DNA of 64,000 nt, taken from assembly GCA_951640165.1 (NCBI GenBank), contig OX621260.1:24570001-24634000 (forward strand), written 5' to 3'. Positions 41,641 to 53,022 of this stretch are shown here, piece after piece; position 1 is the first letter of the stretch; each line of letters starts with the position of its first letter. The position numbers were made by a program, and so were the translations under genes. Under the pieces are notes generated by a model that had not been told where the DNA came from, searched no databases, and saw only the letters and a list, made by a program, of their open reading frames with translations. This DNA is from Pseudoips prasinana. Lineage: Eukaryota > Arthropoda > Insecta > Lepidoptera > Nolidae.

Positions 41641-42364
41641 TCTTTATCTATAGATATCGAAAGAGTTATTCAAAATAAGAATATGGACGCTTCATTTTTC
41701 TTTTTTAAACCAAGATTAAACATGATGTCATAGAGTCTCAGGGTAGACAAGATTAGTTTGCATTTTATCTGGCAACACAATGTAGCCATTGTGAGCCTTA
41801 ACAAACAGTTGGTAGATAGAATTTTATTCTACAATTTGCTGCAAAGAATAAAAAATGCACAAAGGAGGATGAAATACCATATTATTTAAGCTCGACATCC
41901 CAATTTCTGTTATTCTTTTCATTTTTATTTATAAATCAAAGCTCACACTATTGCAATAAAATACCTGGGTATCGAAGTAGTTAATATACATTACATGTGT
42001 CTGCGAAACATTCGTTTCACAGCTATTTTGATGACCTTATTTTCTAGACATAAGGGCAATAACTTTGCGTTAATGCAGCTTTTATACTAGTCAAAAGTGC
42101 AACAAGACGAGTTATTGAAATAGTTTTATCTGCCCAGCGAGCACCAATCTTAAATGGAGAAATATCCCGACGGTAAGATATCATTTAAGACATATCGCTA
42201 CGTAGACATACGCATAAGTTAAATACTTTTAGCCTGGGCATACTTTCATATCAGCTGATCATTTACGTAGTACACGTAGTAGAAATCACAAATTAACTAT
42301 TTGATTTGATTTGACATAATGCAGAGTCTCTTTTTGGACCACATAGAAAGTTGCCGTGTGTGGT
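41641..42364. other. No recognisable feature
   Basis: No ORF or family match. Confidence 0.3.
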
Positions 42365-42590
42365 AATTTATTTATTTATTTATTTAGGACAACTTACAAA
42401 ACATACACTAATACATCGAATACATACATGTTATAAAATTACGTGCTAAATGTTGCTTTAGTTACAATTCGCCACGGCATGGTAAAGTACAGTTCATTTT
42501 TTTTTATTTACTTACTAAACTTAAGATTAGTATAACTACTTAGATTACTACAAATTCATAGAGTACTAAAAACATTAACTCATATACATT
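42365..42590 (-). mobile_element. LINE 3' end with (TTTA)n tail
   Basis: The tail at 42365-42387 is followed by AT-rich untranslated sequence. No coding part remains. Confidence 0.5.
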
Positions 42591-42595
42591 CAGTC

Positions 42596-42665
42596 AAAAA
42601 AGTATTGGGAATGGATGATTTGTTTATGGTTCCAAATTCAAATTTTTGTTTTTTTTTTGTTGTTG
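42596..42665 (+). mobile_element. Isolated mariner end
   Basis: It shares aaaaagtattgggaatggat and gatttgtttatggttccaaa, apart from single changes, with the outer end of the mariner at 10850-10912 (inverted). No second end nearby. Confidence 0.65.
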
Positions 42666-42683
42666 TTATAATAATAATAATAT

Positions 42684-42914
42684 CTGGGGACAGTGTCACA
42701 CAGATCATCCTAGCCCCAAACTAAGCAAAGCTTGTACTGTGGGTACCAGGAGACGATATACATACTTATATAGATAGATAAATACTTAAATACATAGAAA
42801 CTCAGAAACAAATATTCGTGCTCATCACATAAATATTTGCACTTACCGGGATTCGAACCCAGGACCACCAGCTTCGTAGGCAGGATCACTACCAACTAGG
42901 CTACGGTGACCGTC
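42684..42914 (-). repeat. SINE-B, full length
   Basis: Complete body and head; a 12-bp gap in the tacatagaa..ctcagaaaca part compared with 13115. Confidence 0.85.
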
Positions 42915-43164
42915 TTCCGTCCGTTTTTTATAAATATGATTCAAATTAGAAAAGGGACGACTTCAAAGCTCGGCCTCCCGCAGTCATTCCTTACAATTAT
43001 CATAACGGCGTACTGCCGTGTTGTCAATACGATCTCTTCACTACCAAAACAGGCTACGCGAACCACTGGAGAGCACTCCAGCGATCTGAACAGCGTAGCT
43101 TCCACAACTGAACTGACATAAGTGAAACTAAAGCTTTATACAGCTTTTAGGCTCTGATAACCAT

Positions 43165-43765
43165 ATTTTGAGGCTTCCGTAACCAAATGGCAAAAAACGG
43201 AACCCTTATAGAGTCGTCATGTCTGTCTGTATGTCCGTCCGTATGGCACAGCCACTTTTTTCCGAAACTATAAGAGCTATACAGTTAAAACTTGGTAAGT
43301 AGATGTATTGTGTAAACCGCATTAAGATTTTCTCACAAAAATAAAAAAAGAACAATAATTTTGGGGGTTCCCCATACATAGAACTGAAACTCAATTTATT
43401 TTTTCATCGTACTCATAATTGTTGCGTATCTATGGATAGGTCTTCAAAAATGATATAGAGGTTCCTAATATATTTTTTTTTTAACTGAATAGTTTGCGCG
43501 AGATACACTTCCAAAGTGGTAAAATGAGTGCTCCCCCCATGTAACTTCTAAAATAAGAGAATGATAAAACTAAAAAAAATTATGATGTCCATTACCATGA
43601 AAACTAACAAATAAAATTGGTTTGGACGAGATCTAGCAAGTAGTTTTTTTTAATACGTCATAAATCGTAAATCGCAATTTACCTTTAATTTAATCAGCTG
43701 AAATACTTGCTGCTATGGAACCCTTCATGTGCGAGTCCGACTCGCACTTGGCCGGTTTTTTAACC
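43165..43765 (-). repeat. Dispersed repeat family I, long form
   Basis: Terminal block ggccaagtgcgagtcggact on the minus strand at about 43730-43755. The other side has gtctgtctgtatgtccgtcc. The centre differs from the copies at 41060 and 44755, so this is a related but longer subfamily. Confidence 0.55.
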
Positions 43766-44754
43766 TTGTTATGTCCCGAAGAGAATATAATATTTTCTTC
43801 GAATAAAATATAGTTGCCCATAAATTAGTTATCACTTCTTAGTATATTTAAGCCTTAGAAAAGATGCCTTCGATCGATGTATAGGCTATAATGTAGAGAC
43901 AGTTGTTTGCCTTGCTTCAGACAAGAAATACAAACTACCGTCACTACAATAAAATAAAAAATTTGATAAATCTTTCATTTATGTATTCGTTATTGTCAAG
44001 AAGGCTTGTATGAAAAAATAAATGCAAATATTTCAAAATAAGAGAAAAAATAGTGTACGAATGAGAGAGAAGACTGTGAGACGTTGTATTTTCTTTTCTT
44101 TTGGTTGTTGTTTCATATGTTATATGTGTGTGTTTTGCTATATGTTTTTTCTCGGAAGGAAATTTGAAAACCTTGTTCATTACAATGCATTAAAATAATT
44201 ATTAAAATATTTTTTTTTTATAAATAACTTCATTTGTTAACTCAAATTGCCCTTTTGAGAAGAATGTTGAAATCATATTTATTTAACACCTATGTACCAG
44301 TACCAGTTTACGCAATAAATTTAGTTTTATATGTCTTCTTACTAATCGCCTCAAAACAAAACTCGTTTACCCCTTGAAAGTAAAATAAAGGAAAACTTAC
44401 TTCAAAAGAGAAATCTTATTCCCACCACTATTCTTGTTGAAAGTCAAATCAACATTAAAATCTTTGCGAAACTTTCGCATTTGGAACAAACTTAAGCGTA
44501 CCTACACGACGCTCAGTACAGTTGAGCGACTGAACTCGTTAACGCTGCACTACCCATTTCTTGAGCGCGCGTAAAATGCTTAAGCCTCTAGTACACGTAT
44601 CACATAGTATCAGATTGCGCTATTGGTTGCGAGAATGATGATAGTAAAAGCCGGTATACAGTGACACCGTTTTGTAGCATTGCCGTAGTATTCGCGTAGC
44701 GTTCGTAAAGCGTTGTTACTTAGTTTTCGTAGCCTAGTAAGCTTAGCATAACAG
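43766..44754. other. Unrecognised
   Basis: No supported ORF or shared family. The part 44460-44720 is less AT-rich and may be single-copy. Confidence 0.3.
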
Positions 44755-45068
44755 TTTTTAGGGTTCCGTACCCAAAGGGTAAAACGGTACCCTATTATTA
44801 AGACTTCGCTGTCCGCCTGTCTGTCAGTCCGTCTGTTACCAGGCTGTATCTCATAAACCATGATAGTAAGACAGTTGAAATTTTCACATGTGATGTATTT
44901 CTGTTGCCTTATTACAACAAATACAGTAATACAATAATAAAAAACAAAATAAAATAGATATTTAAGAGAGCTCCTTTACAACAAACGTGAATTTTTTGCT
45001 TGTTTTTATAGATAATGGTACGGAACCCTTGGTGCGCGAGTCCGACTCGCACTTGGCCATTTTTTTTT
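44755..45068 (-). repeat. Dispersed repeat family I, short form
   Basis: The minus strand runs from ggccaagtgcgagtcggact through the family centre to taccctttgggtacggaacc. Confidence 0.7.
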
Positions 45069-45149
45069 AATCAGAGTAGATCAGGGACATCTGCTTGTTA
45101 CGCTTCGAAAACGCGCCAAATCAAGAAACCTAAATACCTAGTTTTATAT

Positions 45150-45510
45150 CACACATCATCAGCTTGATAACGTCCTCTGCTGGACATAGGCAAACCCCCA
45201 AAGGTTTCTAAAACGTTGCCGTTGTCACCGCGTTTGGCACGCGAGTTGTCGACCTTAGTTCATCTAACTCGACAACTCGCATGCCAAACGCGGTGACAAC
45301 GGCACACAGGAGTAAGTACACAGAAGGCGATGCTGGCCGACTACCTTGTGTATCACTTAGTCGCCATTTACGTCTCTCACGGGATCTGGTCTAGGGTGGT
45401 CCTGTTGTTCTTTCTGGGCCGGAAACTACACCATCTTGGGTGGGGATGGAACCCCCTCTCACTGGCTTAGCAGTCAGAGTAACTAACCACAAGACCAAGA
45501 GGCCAGTCAA
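45150..45510 (-). mobile_element. Diverged short RTE-type element with a foldback
   Basis: The minus strand ends with the RTE-like phrase tgtccagcagaggacgttat and gatgatg, and contains a diverged body (cccgtgagagacgtaaatgg). A 35-bp inverted repeat at 45218-45303 (one mismatch, 16-base loop) duplicates part of it in inverted form. Confidence 0.5.
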
Positions 45511-45550
45511 TGGAAATATAGGTAGATATATGAGTTTAATATAATAATAA

Positions 45551-45762
45551 TATCCTGGGACATTATTCGCACACGGCCATCTGATCCCAAACTAAGCAGA
45601 GATATATTACATATACTACGTTTCTTTTGTAAATATTTATATAGATAATTAAACCCAGGTTCAAGTCAAACAGACATGTTCATGCACACAAATACCTGTC
45701 CTGGATGGGAATCGAACCCACGACCTGCGGCCTTAAAGGTAAGCATTTACTCACCACGTATC
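45551..45762 (-). repeat. SINE-A, nearly full length
   Basis: Tail at the low side (atcctgggacattattcgca), tRNA-like head at the high side, on the minus strand. Confidence 0.8.
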
Positions 45763-46158
45763 ACACCCATAATTTTGTAGTGGTTCTACAATCAAATTTC
45801 ACTTTGAAAGTTACAACAACTTGTAGAAAAACAAGGTTAAAGGAAGTGTCTAACTTTATTTTCATAAAAAGAACATTTTAGAGGCCGCGGTTGCTCGCTT
45901 TCAACTTTGCACTTTTTACAATAGAAACTTTAACTTTAGACGCGACACTCTCATCAATTTTCCATCCCTGTTTGTATATTTCAACACAATCGAGTTATGG
46001 AAAATTAAAGTGAAAATCTGTAGCGTCTGAACGGGGAAAACAAACTTAATGAATAATAAAACCTGGCGACTGTCCATTAAAACTGAAATACTGAAGCCGT
46101 TTTTTCAAGTAGCTTTATGGCGCATCATTAATTATAAACTTAATCTATACATCTATAC
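45763..46158. other. No recognisable feature
   Basis: No ORF or shared family. Confidence 0.3.
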
Positions 46159-46456
46159 TCTATACATACAAATAAATAAAATTGGAGTGTCTGTTTGTAA
46201 TATTGAAATAACCGGTTTTGACTACATACATATGAATATATACGGTACATAAACCAAAATAACATTTTTTACAATTTTTGTCTGTCTGTCTGTCTGTTTG
46301 TTCCGGCTAATCTCTGAAATGGCTGGACCGATTTTGACGGGAAGTTGATGCAATAAGTAGTAACTTAGACAACTTTTACTGTAGAAAAAGTCTTTTATTT
46401 TACAAAAAAACTAAATAAACTAATTAACACGCGGACGAAGTCGCGGGCACAGCTAG
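46159..46456 (+). mobile_element. Helitron-like element, intact ends
   Basis: Starts TCTATACATACAAATAAATA and ends with the hairpin CGCGgacgaagtCGCG, ggcacag and CTAG followed by T. Non-coding, 298 bp. The best reference copy for the interrupted one at 40328. Confidence 0.85.
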
Positions 46457-46847
46457 TCAATAATAAAACGAAACTAAGAAGCTAACTAAACGCGTGAACT
46501 TGTAGAAACATGATTAGTAAAATACAGAAAAATAAGGAACTATATTTGTCACAGTTTACAGTTGTCTAATAGTTAAGCGCTTCCATTAGATATCCATATT
46601 GAGGGAGCTGTGAAAAAATATGTTATCCACCATTTTGTGGCGGCACGGCGGCCATCTTGGTCCGATTTTCATCAAACGTACTTAAGAACATTCCAGACTA
46701 ATTAAAAATGTAAACAAAAAAATACAAAATCGGCTCATCCGTTCGAGAGCTACAATTCCACAGAGAACTTTGTGATCTTCACAAGTACAAGTGTATGTTA
46801 CCATAGCCAAGTGATGATTTAATAACCGAAGCAAAATTTAATAAAAA
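46457..46847. other. No recognisable feature
   Basis: No ORF or shared family. Confidence 0.3.
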
Positions 46848-47016
46848 CTAGCTGTGCCCCGCGGTGTTACCCGCGTTAAATTTTATAAATTTTCTTTGCT
46901 ATAAACCTCACGGAGCCCGAGACCTTTCCAACGAATGCAAAACCGTGGAAATCGGTTCGTGCGTTCTGGAGTTATAGCGTCAGGAAGGAAAACCCGACTT
47001 ATTTTTATATAGTAGA
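46848..47016 (-). mobile_element. Helitron-like element, first of a tandem pair
   Basis: 169 bp. On the minus strand it starts TCTACTATATAAAAATAAGT and ends CGCGGgtaacaCCGCG, gggcacagCTAG. It abuts the next copy with no spacer. Confidence 0.85.
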
Positions 47017-47185
47017 CTAGCTGTGCCCCGCGGTGTTACCCGCGTTAAATTTTATAAATTTTCTTTGCTATAAACCTCACGGAGCCCGAGACCTTTCCAA
47101 CGAATGCAAAACCGTGGAAATGGGTTGGTGCGTTCTGGAGTTATAGCGTTAGGAAGGCAAACCCGACTTATTTTTATATAGTAGA
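47017..47185 (-). mobile_element. Helitron-like element, second of a tandem pair
   Basis: 169 bp and nearly identical to 46848-47016 (a handful of substitutions), in the same direction. Confidence 0.85.
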
Positions 47186-47454
47186 TATAATAATTAGTAG
47201 TAACCAGATTTTTTTTTGTATTAATTATGTGAATTAGGCACAGTAAATTGCCAATACTTTTATTATAGAAACAAGGTTGGAAATAGCATAACTTCCCAAA
47301 CGGGTACGAAGAGAGAACATTAAGTCCAATACGATCATGGTACTCTCATCTCATCTCTTCACTAGGTCAATAAACTTTGGAGAGATTCATTAAACTATAG
47401 TAACGAAATATTGAAAAATAAAAAGTACTCGTTAATTTGTATTATAAGAACATT

Positions 47455-47575
47455 TATGAAATGAAATAATGAAATTTATTCAGCACTTGGGTATTAACAT
47501 ACACTTGTACTTGTCAAGCTCACAATGCACTACATAAACATAGTCGAATACTATACAAAAATTACAAAAAAAAAA
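47455..47575 (-). mobile_element. LINE 3' end, family T2
   Basis: GAAAT-type tail, then ttattcagcacttgggtatt; matches 18171-18300. Confidence 0.6.
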
Positions 47576-47689
47576 TAATTAGTCCGTCCGTGCGGTCTGT
47601 TTTCTCAGATATATTTCTTACATACTAAAATAAATAACAAGTTACTAATCTATTATTTTGAAATTTAGTTGTACTATATTAAAATTAGG

Positions 47690-47965
47690 GATTGAAGGCA
47701 ATGAGCATTTGGCTAGCGCAGAAGGCTCTTAACCAGTAGCATAAATTGAAAAAGATTAATACCTGAGGCCACCCTTTTGGGATTCGGGCCACAGCTCAGG
47801 GGGCCGCTGAAGCAAAAGGACAGAATTCTAAGACAGGGTGTCAGTTGGATGGGATCACCGATGACGCGTTAAGGGGCCAAAGCGATCCTCGCCACTGAGG
47901 AACCTACCCTAGTTAACCTGCGGCTTTCTCTAGCCACCTAGGTGGACGACCCGGAGAAGGAGAAT
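47690..47965. other. GC-richer unassigned stretch
   Basis: It stands out by composition (for example agctcagggggccgctgaag) but has no second copy, long ORF or inverted ends in the window. It may be a repeat with no other member here. Confidence 0.3.
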
Positions 47966-48894
47966 TTGATAAGCTATTAAATTTATAAATCTATCTTGGC
48001 ATCACTTACAAATTGCCATATAACCAAACAACTGATGAATATAGAATTATATTTGTAAAAACATACATATCATAGATAAATCATAAATTCGCTCCTAAAA
48101 TAAATATGCATGATGGAGTCATTTTCGTAATTATTGTACCGTTTTCTGCAAAAAAAACTTTGCCACCAAACAGTTACAACATTGTGAACGACAAGAATAG
48201 TTTAGCCGTTGAGTCGTAAAACCGGGCTATCAATCTCCGACAGCACTAAACATGGAACACAAAAAGAAATCTCACAAAAAGAAATCCGATCCGTGATTAC
48301 CAAACGTTATCTGTGACATAAATGAATGCCATAAAACGATTATCAGTCATCTACACAGCGCCGCGTCCATGTAAACACAGGCTATTGATTCCGAGCACCC
48401 GACCGCTTGTGCAAACAACAAGTAATAAATGAACAAGCAAATATAATTTATTACCGTCAGATTACTCACCACGGTGACATTGGCACTCACATAAAATCGC
48501 TTAAATTCAAATCGTCGTGTAGGTTGTAGGTCCCGCGCGGTCGCACAGGATTGAATCGCTTAAGCGACAATGTCGTTTCGGTTCGCCTCAAATTACTCGA
48601 ATGGGTTTTCGATATACCCCCATTTGATGGCGAGCCCTTTTAAGTTAGGTGAAAGCTCCTGGCGCAAATTGTAACCACTAGCCGTAATGGTAACACGTAG
48701 TATCTATTAGGGCGCCATTCTACAACGTGTTACATAAATAGGGCGGGATTAAGGAGCTCAATAGACCCAATAACAGGGTCGAAATTCATAAATACCCGTT
48801 CGATAGGCCCGGGTTCAGACTTTAGTTGCTAAGTATTTTATTGGAGGGCAAAGGCAAAATCTAATCAACTAGTTGTATGTATCCACCTTGTTGG
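47966..48894. other. Unrecognised, partly GC-richer
   Basis: 48480-48830 is less AT-rich and holds an inverted pair aatcgctta...taagcgat-like around 48490-48565. No ORF. Candidate single-copy sequence. Confidence 0.3.
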
Positions 48895-48952
48895 TAAATA
48901 ACAATATGTAATTTACAAGGTGTTTACCTTGTAAATTACATATTGTTATTTA
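48895..48952. repeat. Perfect 27-bp hairpin with a 4-base loop
   Basis: Arms 48895-48921 and 48926-48952 are exact inverted copies (ataacaatatgtaatttaca). No other copy in the window. Confidence 0.9.
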
Positions 48953-49540
48953 GCATTTGCGAACATGGAAAAAAAAACACATATTAGTCTCCAATCAAAA
49001 GTGCGAGCTTGTTGTGTAGGTTTTGTAGCAGAATTGAGTTTATTTTTCGTCTATAACATTCTTATAAAGATTTCTAGATCCCAGTGATTGCAAAGCGAAA
49101 CATTTCGATATTTAGCAGCAATGATATATAATACTCTTATAATACAACCACAGGTGTTTTATTATCATAAAATTCACTTCACTCACATATATAAATTACA
49201 ATTTAATTTAAATAATGCAATATTTTTCGAAACTCAGGTGTGTGTGGGTTTTTTTTCTATGAAGGAAAAGTGATTGAATCGTATTTTGTTATCAATTTTG
49301 TGTTTTATAAACAACCACATTTGAAATTCATGTTTTCAATAAAGTGAACCTGTTAGTATTACCTAACAAAGTACCCACAAAAGCAGATTTGGCTGTTGCC
49401 AGCCCCTTGAAAGACAACTAAATCGGCCAAGCATCGTATTGAATGAAGCAATGACAGACACGGATACTATATACAAACGTATAATCTTCCTATTTTCTTT
49501 ATCTGTAAGTGGTTCAGTTTTGCGGGCGGATTAGGTAATC
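48953..49540. other. No recognisable feature
   Basis: AT-rich sequence with one short open frame lacking a known motif (49088-49273). Confidence 0.3.
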
Positions 49541-49680
49541 GTACAGACACCAGCACATCAAGCTACCCAATCTGTCAAATTTCCCCAATTGAAAGTGAAC
49601 CTTATGCTTATGTGATAGAGTTGAAAATCTATAAAAGAAATTTGACAGATTGGGGTAGCTATATGTGCTGGCGTCTGTAC
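49541..49680. mobile_element. MITE family M1, full length
   Basis: 140 bp with inverted ends gtacagac.ccagcacat. The centre reads aatttccccaattgaaagtg. No ORF. Confidence 0.85.
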
Positions 49681-49932
49681 ATTATTGTTATACTGTGTAC
49701 TTACGTTTGAATTAAGAAAATATCGTTACGGAAAAACCGTCCGTGGAGTTCATCCTAATGCCGTATAAACACGAATTCTTGTTCTAACTTACACAAAATT
49801 ACGCCGACATGAGAAAATATAAGATTGGCCAAAGCACAGTGTAATTATGTACAGTACGGAAACTAAATCTAGTTGTTGAAATAATTACCCACACTCTATT
49901 GTGGCAATAGGGTTGTTACTTTAATGATAATA

Positions 49933-50137
49933 TATTGGGACATTATTCACACACGGCCATCTCATCCCAAACTAAGCAGAGCTACTACTATATACTACTT
50001 ATGTAAATACATGCTTACATAGATAATTACAGACTCAAGACAAACAGATATGTTCATGTACACAAATATCTGTCCTGGGTGGGAATCGTACCCACGATCT
50101 GCGGCGTGCAAGGCAAGCATTTACCAATGACGCCAAT
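49933..50137 (-). repeat. SINE-A, nearly full length
   Basis: Tail at the low side and tRNA-like head at the high side (minus strand), diverged box B. Confidence 0.75.
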
Positions 50138-50343
50138 GTTTTTGATATTGATTATATTTTTATTAAAATATTTTTGTTTTAAATATCAGCAGTTAATTTA
50201 AAATACGATAGCGGTTTTGATGAACCCGAGTTCAAAAACAGCCGTATAACTAAATTTGAATTTTATAGCATTATTCGCAGCGTTAATCTAATCTCAAAAA
50301 TGGGAAATCATAAATTTAATCATCCGACGGGTCTCGAACCTGC

Positions 50344-50399
50344 ACCATCTACCAATCCGGGGTAGGATATATCATACCTACCCCGGATTGGTAGATGGT
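50344..50399. repeat. Perfect 23-bp hairpin with a 10-base loop
   Basis: Arms 50344-50366 and 50377-50399 (accatctaccaatccggggt). The flanking acctg/caggt words extend it imperfectly. Confidence 0.9.
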
Positions 50400-50503
50400 C
50401 CAGGTTTAAGACCAGCCGTACAACTACCCAATACGCGTAGCATTTGTAAAACTTATATGTGACCACTCGGAGCACTCTCTATTGGCAGCACCGCGACAAC
50501 TGC

Positions 50504-50899
50504 TTATGGGTCTTCTCTTGTCGATGCGTAAATTTGTGTCAGTGTGCGGTTTTGAACGTTTGTAGTTAGTTTCCGTACTGTATATATTTTTATACTGTGG
50601 CCAAGGTTTACGTAGCCCGATTTTAATCGAAGGGACATCGATGGTACCAGGCCGAAGTTGTATTTATCTTTAAAAATGCGGAACAAATGAAGAGCCGTTT
50701 TTTGTTGCCTTTCAGTCCTTTGTAAACTCTGGTGGTTCGAAAAACTAATATTTTGCCGAAAAGTTTTTATTGCGTTTGTTATGATATCCTTGGAGTGGAT
50801 TCCGACGATGAATTTTGCAGATCCGCTTCGTGATTTCACTAAAAACACTTTCAGAGTGGCGGCGGCGGCGGCGGCGGGCGGCATTCTATATATATACAT
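50504..50899 (-). CDS. Unrecognised 131-residue open frame
   Basis: It opens MYIYRMPPAAAAAATLKVFL; the alanine run comes from a GGC microsatellite at 50858-50877. It continues with basic, mostly hydrophilic sequence (SFSNHQSLQRTERQQKTALH; FGLVPSMSLRLKSGYV). I do not recognise a domain, signal peptide or membrane segment. It is longer than most chance frames here, but the AT-poor codon choice and simple repeat could produce this by chance. It could be an exon or an unrecognised transposon fragment. Confidence 0.2.
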   Translation of the reverse strand: MYIYRMPPAAAAAATLKVFLVKSRSGSAKFIVGIHSKDIITNAIKTFRQNISFSNHQSLQRTERQQKTALHLFRIFKDKYNFGLVPSMSLRLKSGYVNLGHSIKIYTVRKLTTNVQNRTLTQIYASTREDP

Positions 50900-51246
50900 C
50901 TGAGTTATATAACTTCATTCGTGCCACTCCTGTGACGGCTCCAATTTATTTATTTTCCTTCTTATTTACAAGGTTAGAAGCCTGCGTTTCGTTTTAAGGT
51001 TAATATTTCTCGTTTCTCTGTTTATATTTTCCGTCTTTTGGTTATTTTGAACAAGGATACAGTATTGTAATAATAAGATCTAAAAGGCTAAACTAATAGA
51101 TTGCAACTCATGAGGCATTTTTTTAGGAAAATAAAATACTGATATATCTCTTAAATGTTTTTATTGCTTCTTCCTAAATACTTAGGATATTCATTACAAA
51201 ACATACTTTTAACAACAGTTCAAGTAAAATTTCTTTACGTACCCTT
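50900..51246. other. No recognisable feature
   Basis: AT-rich sequence without shared repeats. Confidence 0.3.
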
Positions 51247-51960
51247 GACTTGAGGAGTAATCTGGTGAACTCGTTACGAAAAGTGTGATCTCGCGAACGG
51301 AACGAAAGTTGAGAGAGAGATATAAGTTATGTAGTGAAGATAGGAAGAGTGAGAGTTACTTTTCATGTGAATGCGTGACAAGAGCATTACAAAAGGTGTG
51401 ATCTGGCGAACGGAACTGAAGTTTAGAGGGAGATAGAAGTTAGTGAAGATTGAAAAAGTTAGAGTTACACTTCTTAGAATAGTACACTTAGAATAGTATG
51501 TTCAGAATCGTTTACTGAATCGATTTATATCATTTTTAATATAGTTCATTTTTTATTCCAAAAATAATTAAAACTACGTAAATTATGTAATATTAACCCT
51601 GTACAGTCAAAACATATTGAAATGGACTGTAAGTCAAATTAATAAGACTTTTAAAATTGTAGTTTATTTTTGTTCAAACAAATTCCATTATTCAATACAA
51701 AATAAAGAAAAATAAACTTTATTCCAAGAAACTTATTTAGTAAATAACAATGCATATACATCTTAAATAAAAAGTTAAGTGTATGTATTATGATTACAAC
51801 ATAATATTCTAATTGGGGTGTTTGAGGGTGTGCGTTAATTACGTTAAATGTTGTACCTATAGGGGCAAGAGAGAGACCCAGTGAATGCTTTACGAGAGCA
51901 TTACGAAAGTGTGATCGGGCGAACGGAACGGAAGTTGAAAGGGAGATATAAGTTTATTTT
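51247..51960 (+). repeat. Three local copies of an approximately 60-110-bp unit
   Basis: The unit (cgaacggaac, gaaagtt, gggagatataagtt) occurs at about 51270-51365, 51372-51475 and 51890-51955 in the same direction. The first two include a longer gtgaagat..agagttac extension. No match elsewhere in the window. Confidence 0.65.
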
Positions 51961-52191
51961 TCCCACAGCCAGTTATCTTTCGTATATCTAAGTATTTACT
52001 TCAGTCGTGTGGTCTAAAAAACTCTAGTTTTATTTCTGAACCAAAATGTTTTTTGTAATAATAATAAATTGTTTAAGTCTCCTCGCTTACATAACTTATA
52101 TCGAAAAGGTGTCTGAAGTAGACCTGGGTAACGGATCACCAGGTCCTTCCCCGCAGGAAAGTCATAACATATTTTACATTTTTATAAAATA

Positions 52192-52221
52192 CTAGCTGAG
52201 GCCCGCGGTTTGACCCGCATT
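52192..52221 (-). mobile_element. Helitron 3' terminus, left of the inserted LINE
   Basis: ctagctgaggcccgcggttt on the plus strand is the CTAG/hairpin end of the 57.6-kb Helitron family. Its other part is at 57506-57643; the two are separated by the LINE at 52222-57501, flanked by CATT (52218-52221 and 57502-57505). Confidence 0.75.
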
Positions 52222-52756
52222 CGCGGTGTTAAGATTTGCCCGTGTTTGCTAATTGCATGAGTTACGTAGGGCTTTGAATGTTCCAGTTTCAGTTAATGGC
52301 GGTCGTGCCACAGTAAACATCGACTCCGCAAACGAAAAATATTTTTAAATAGTAAAACAAGTTATTAGTGTATATGTTATAAACAAATGTATTAAGTGTA
52401 CTATTATACAGATTTCTTAGCGTTGGCAAATAGTAATATTCGTCATTACTCCTAAAAGTGAACCAAAATTATCCAACTAACAAGTGAAGTTATCTACAAG
52501 AAAACTACATAATAACACTCCATTTCAACAATAACGAAGACCGATATAAAAGAACGAAGGAATTTGCCATAAACTGTGAGTGATTTTAAAATAATTATCA
52601 CAACAAACTGTTAATGCATCGAACAGACTTCATGTGACGAAATTTAAAACTGGACTTTGAACCCTTATAATGACTGGCAAAAGAAATTCGAAGTACCTAC
52701 TCGTATAAATTATCGTACTATGTACTACTTGTGAATTTCGACATTAAAACTAAGAG

Positions 52757-52830
52757 CTATCTGGTCTTGTGGTATAGCGTTGGACTTGACGAGTGTGGTA
52801 GGGCGTTCTAATCCTGCACAGTATGCAGTG
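52757..52830 (+). promoter_or_regulatory. tRNA-like box A/box B segment in the LINE 5' UTR
   Basis: tggtatagcgt fits box A except its last base; cgttctaatcc fits box B with one mismatch, about 40 bp later. It lies about 200 bp upstream of ORF1 in the sense direction, like the segment at 39795-39890 in the other two-ORF LINE. Confidence 0.45.
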
Positions 52831-53022
52831 ACTTTTTGTGACAATATTTGGACCAAAACATCATTCTTAGTTATAATTACGATTATTCTCATGACTTTAA
52901 GAGGACTTAGACAAATAAATAATTTATTAATTGATGTTTAACTACACGGACGGTGATGCCCATAGAAATAGAATTAAACATCTATACAACATTGTAATTA
53001 AAGTTATAATACAACAAGAAAA

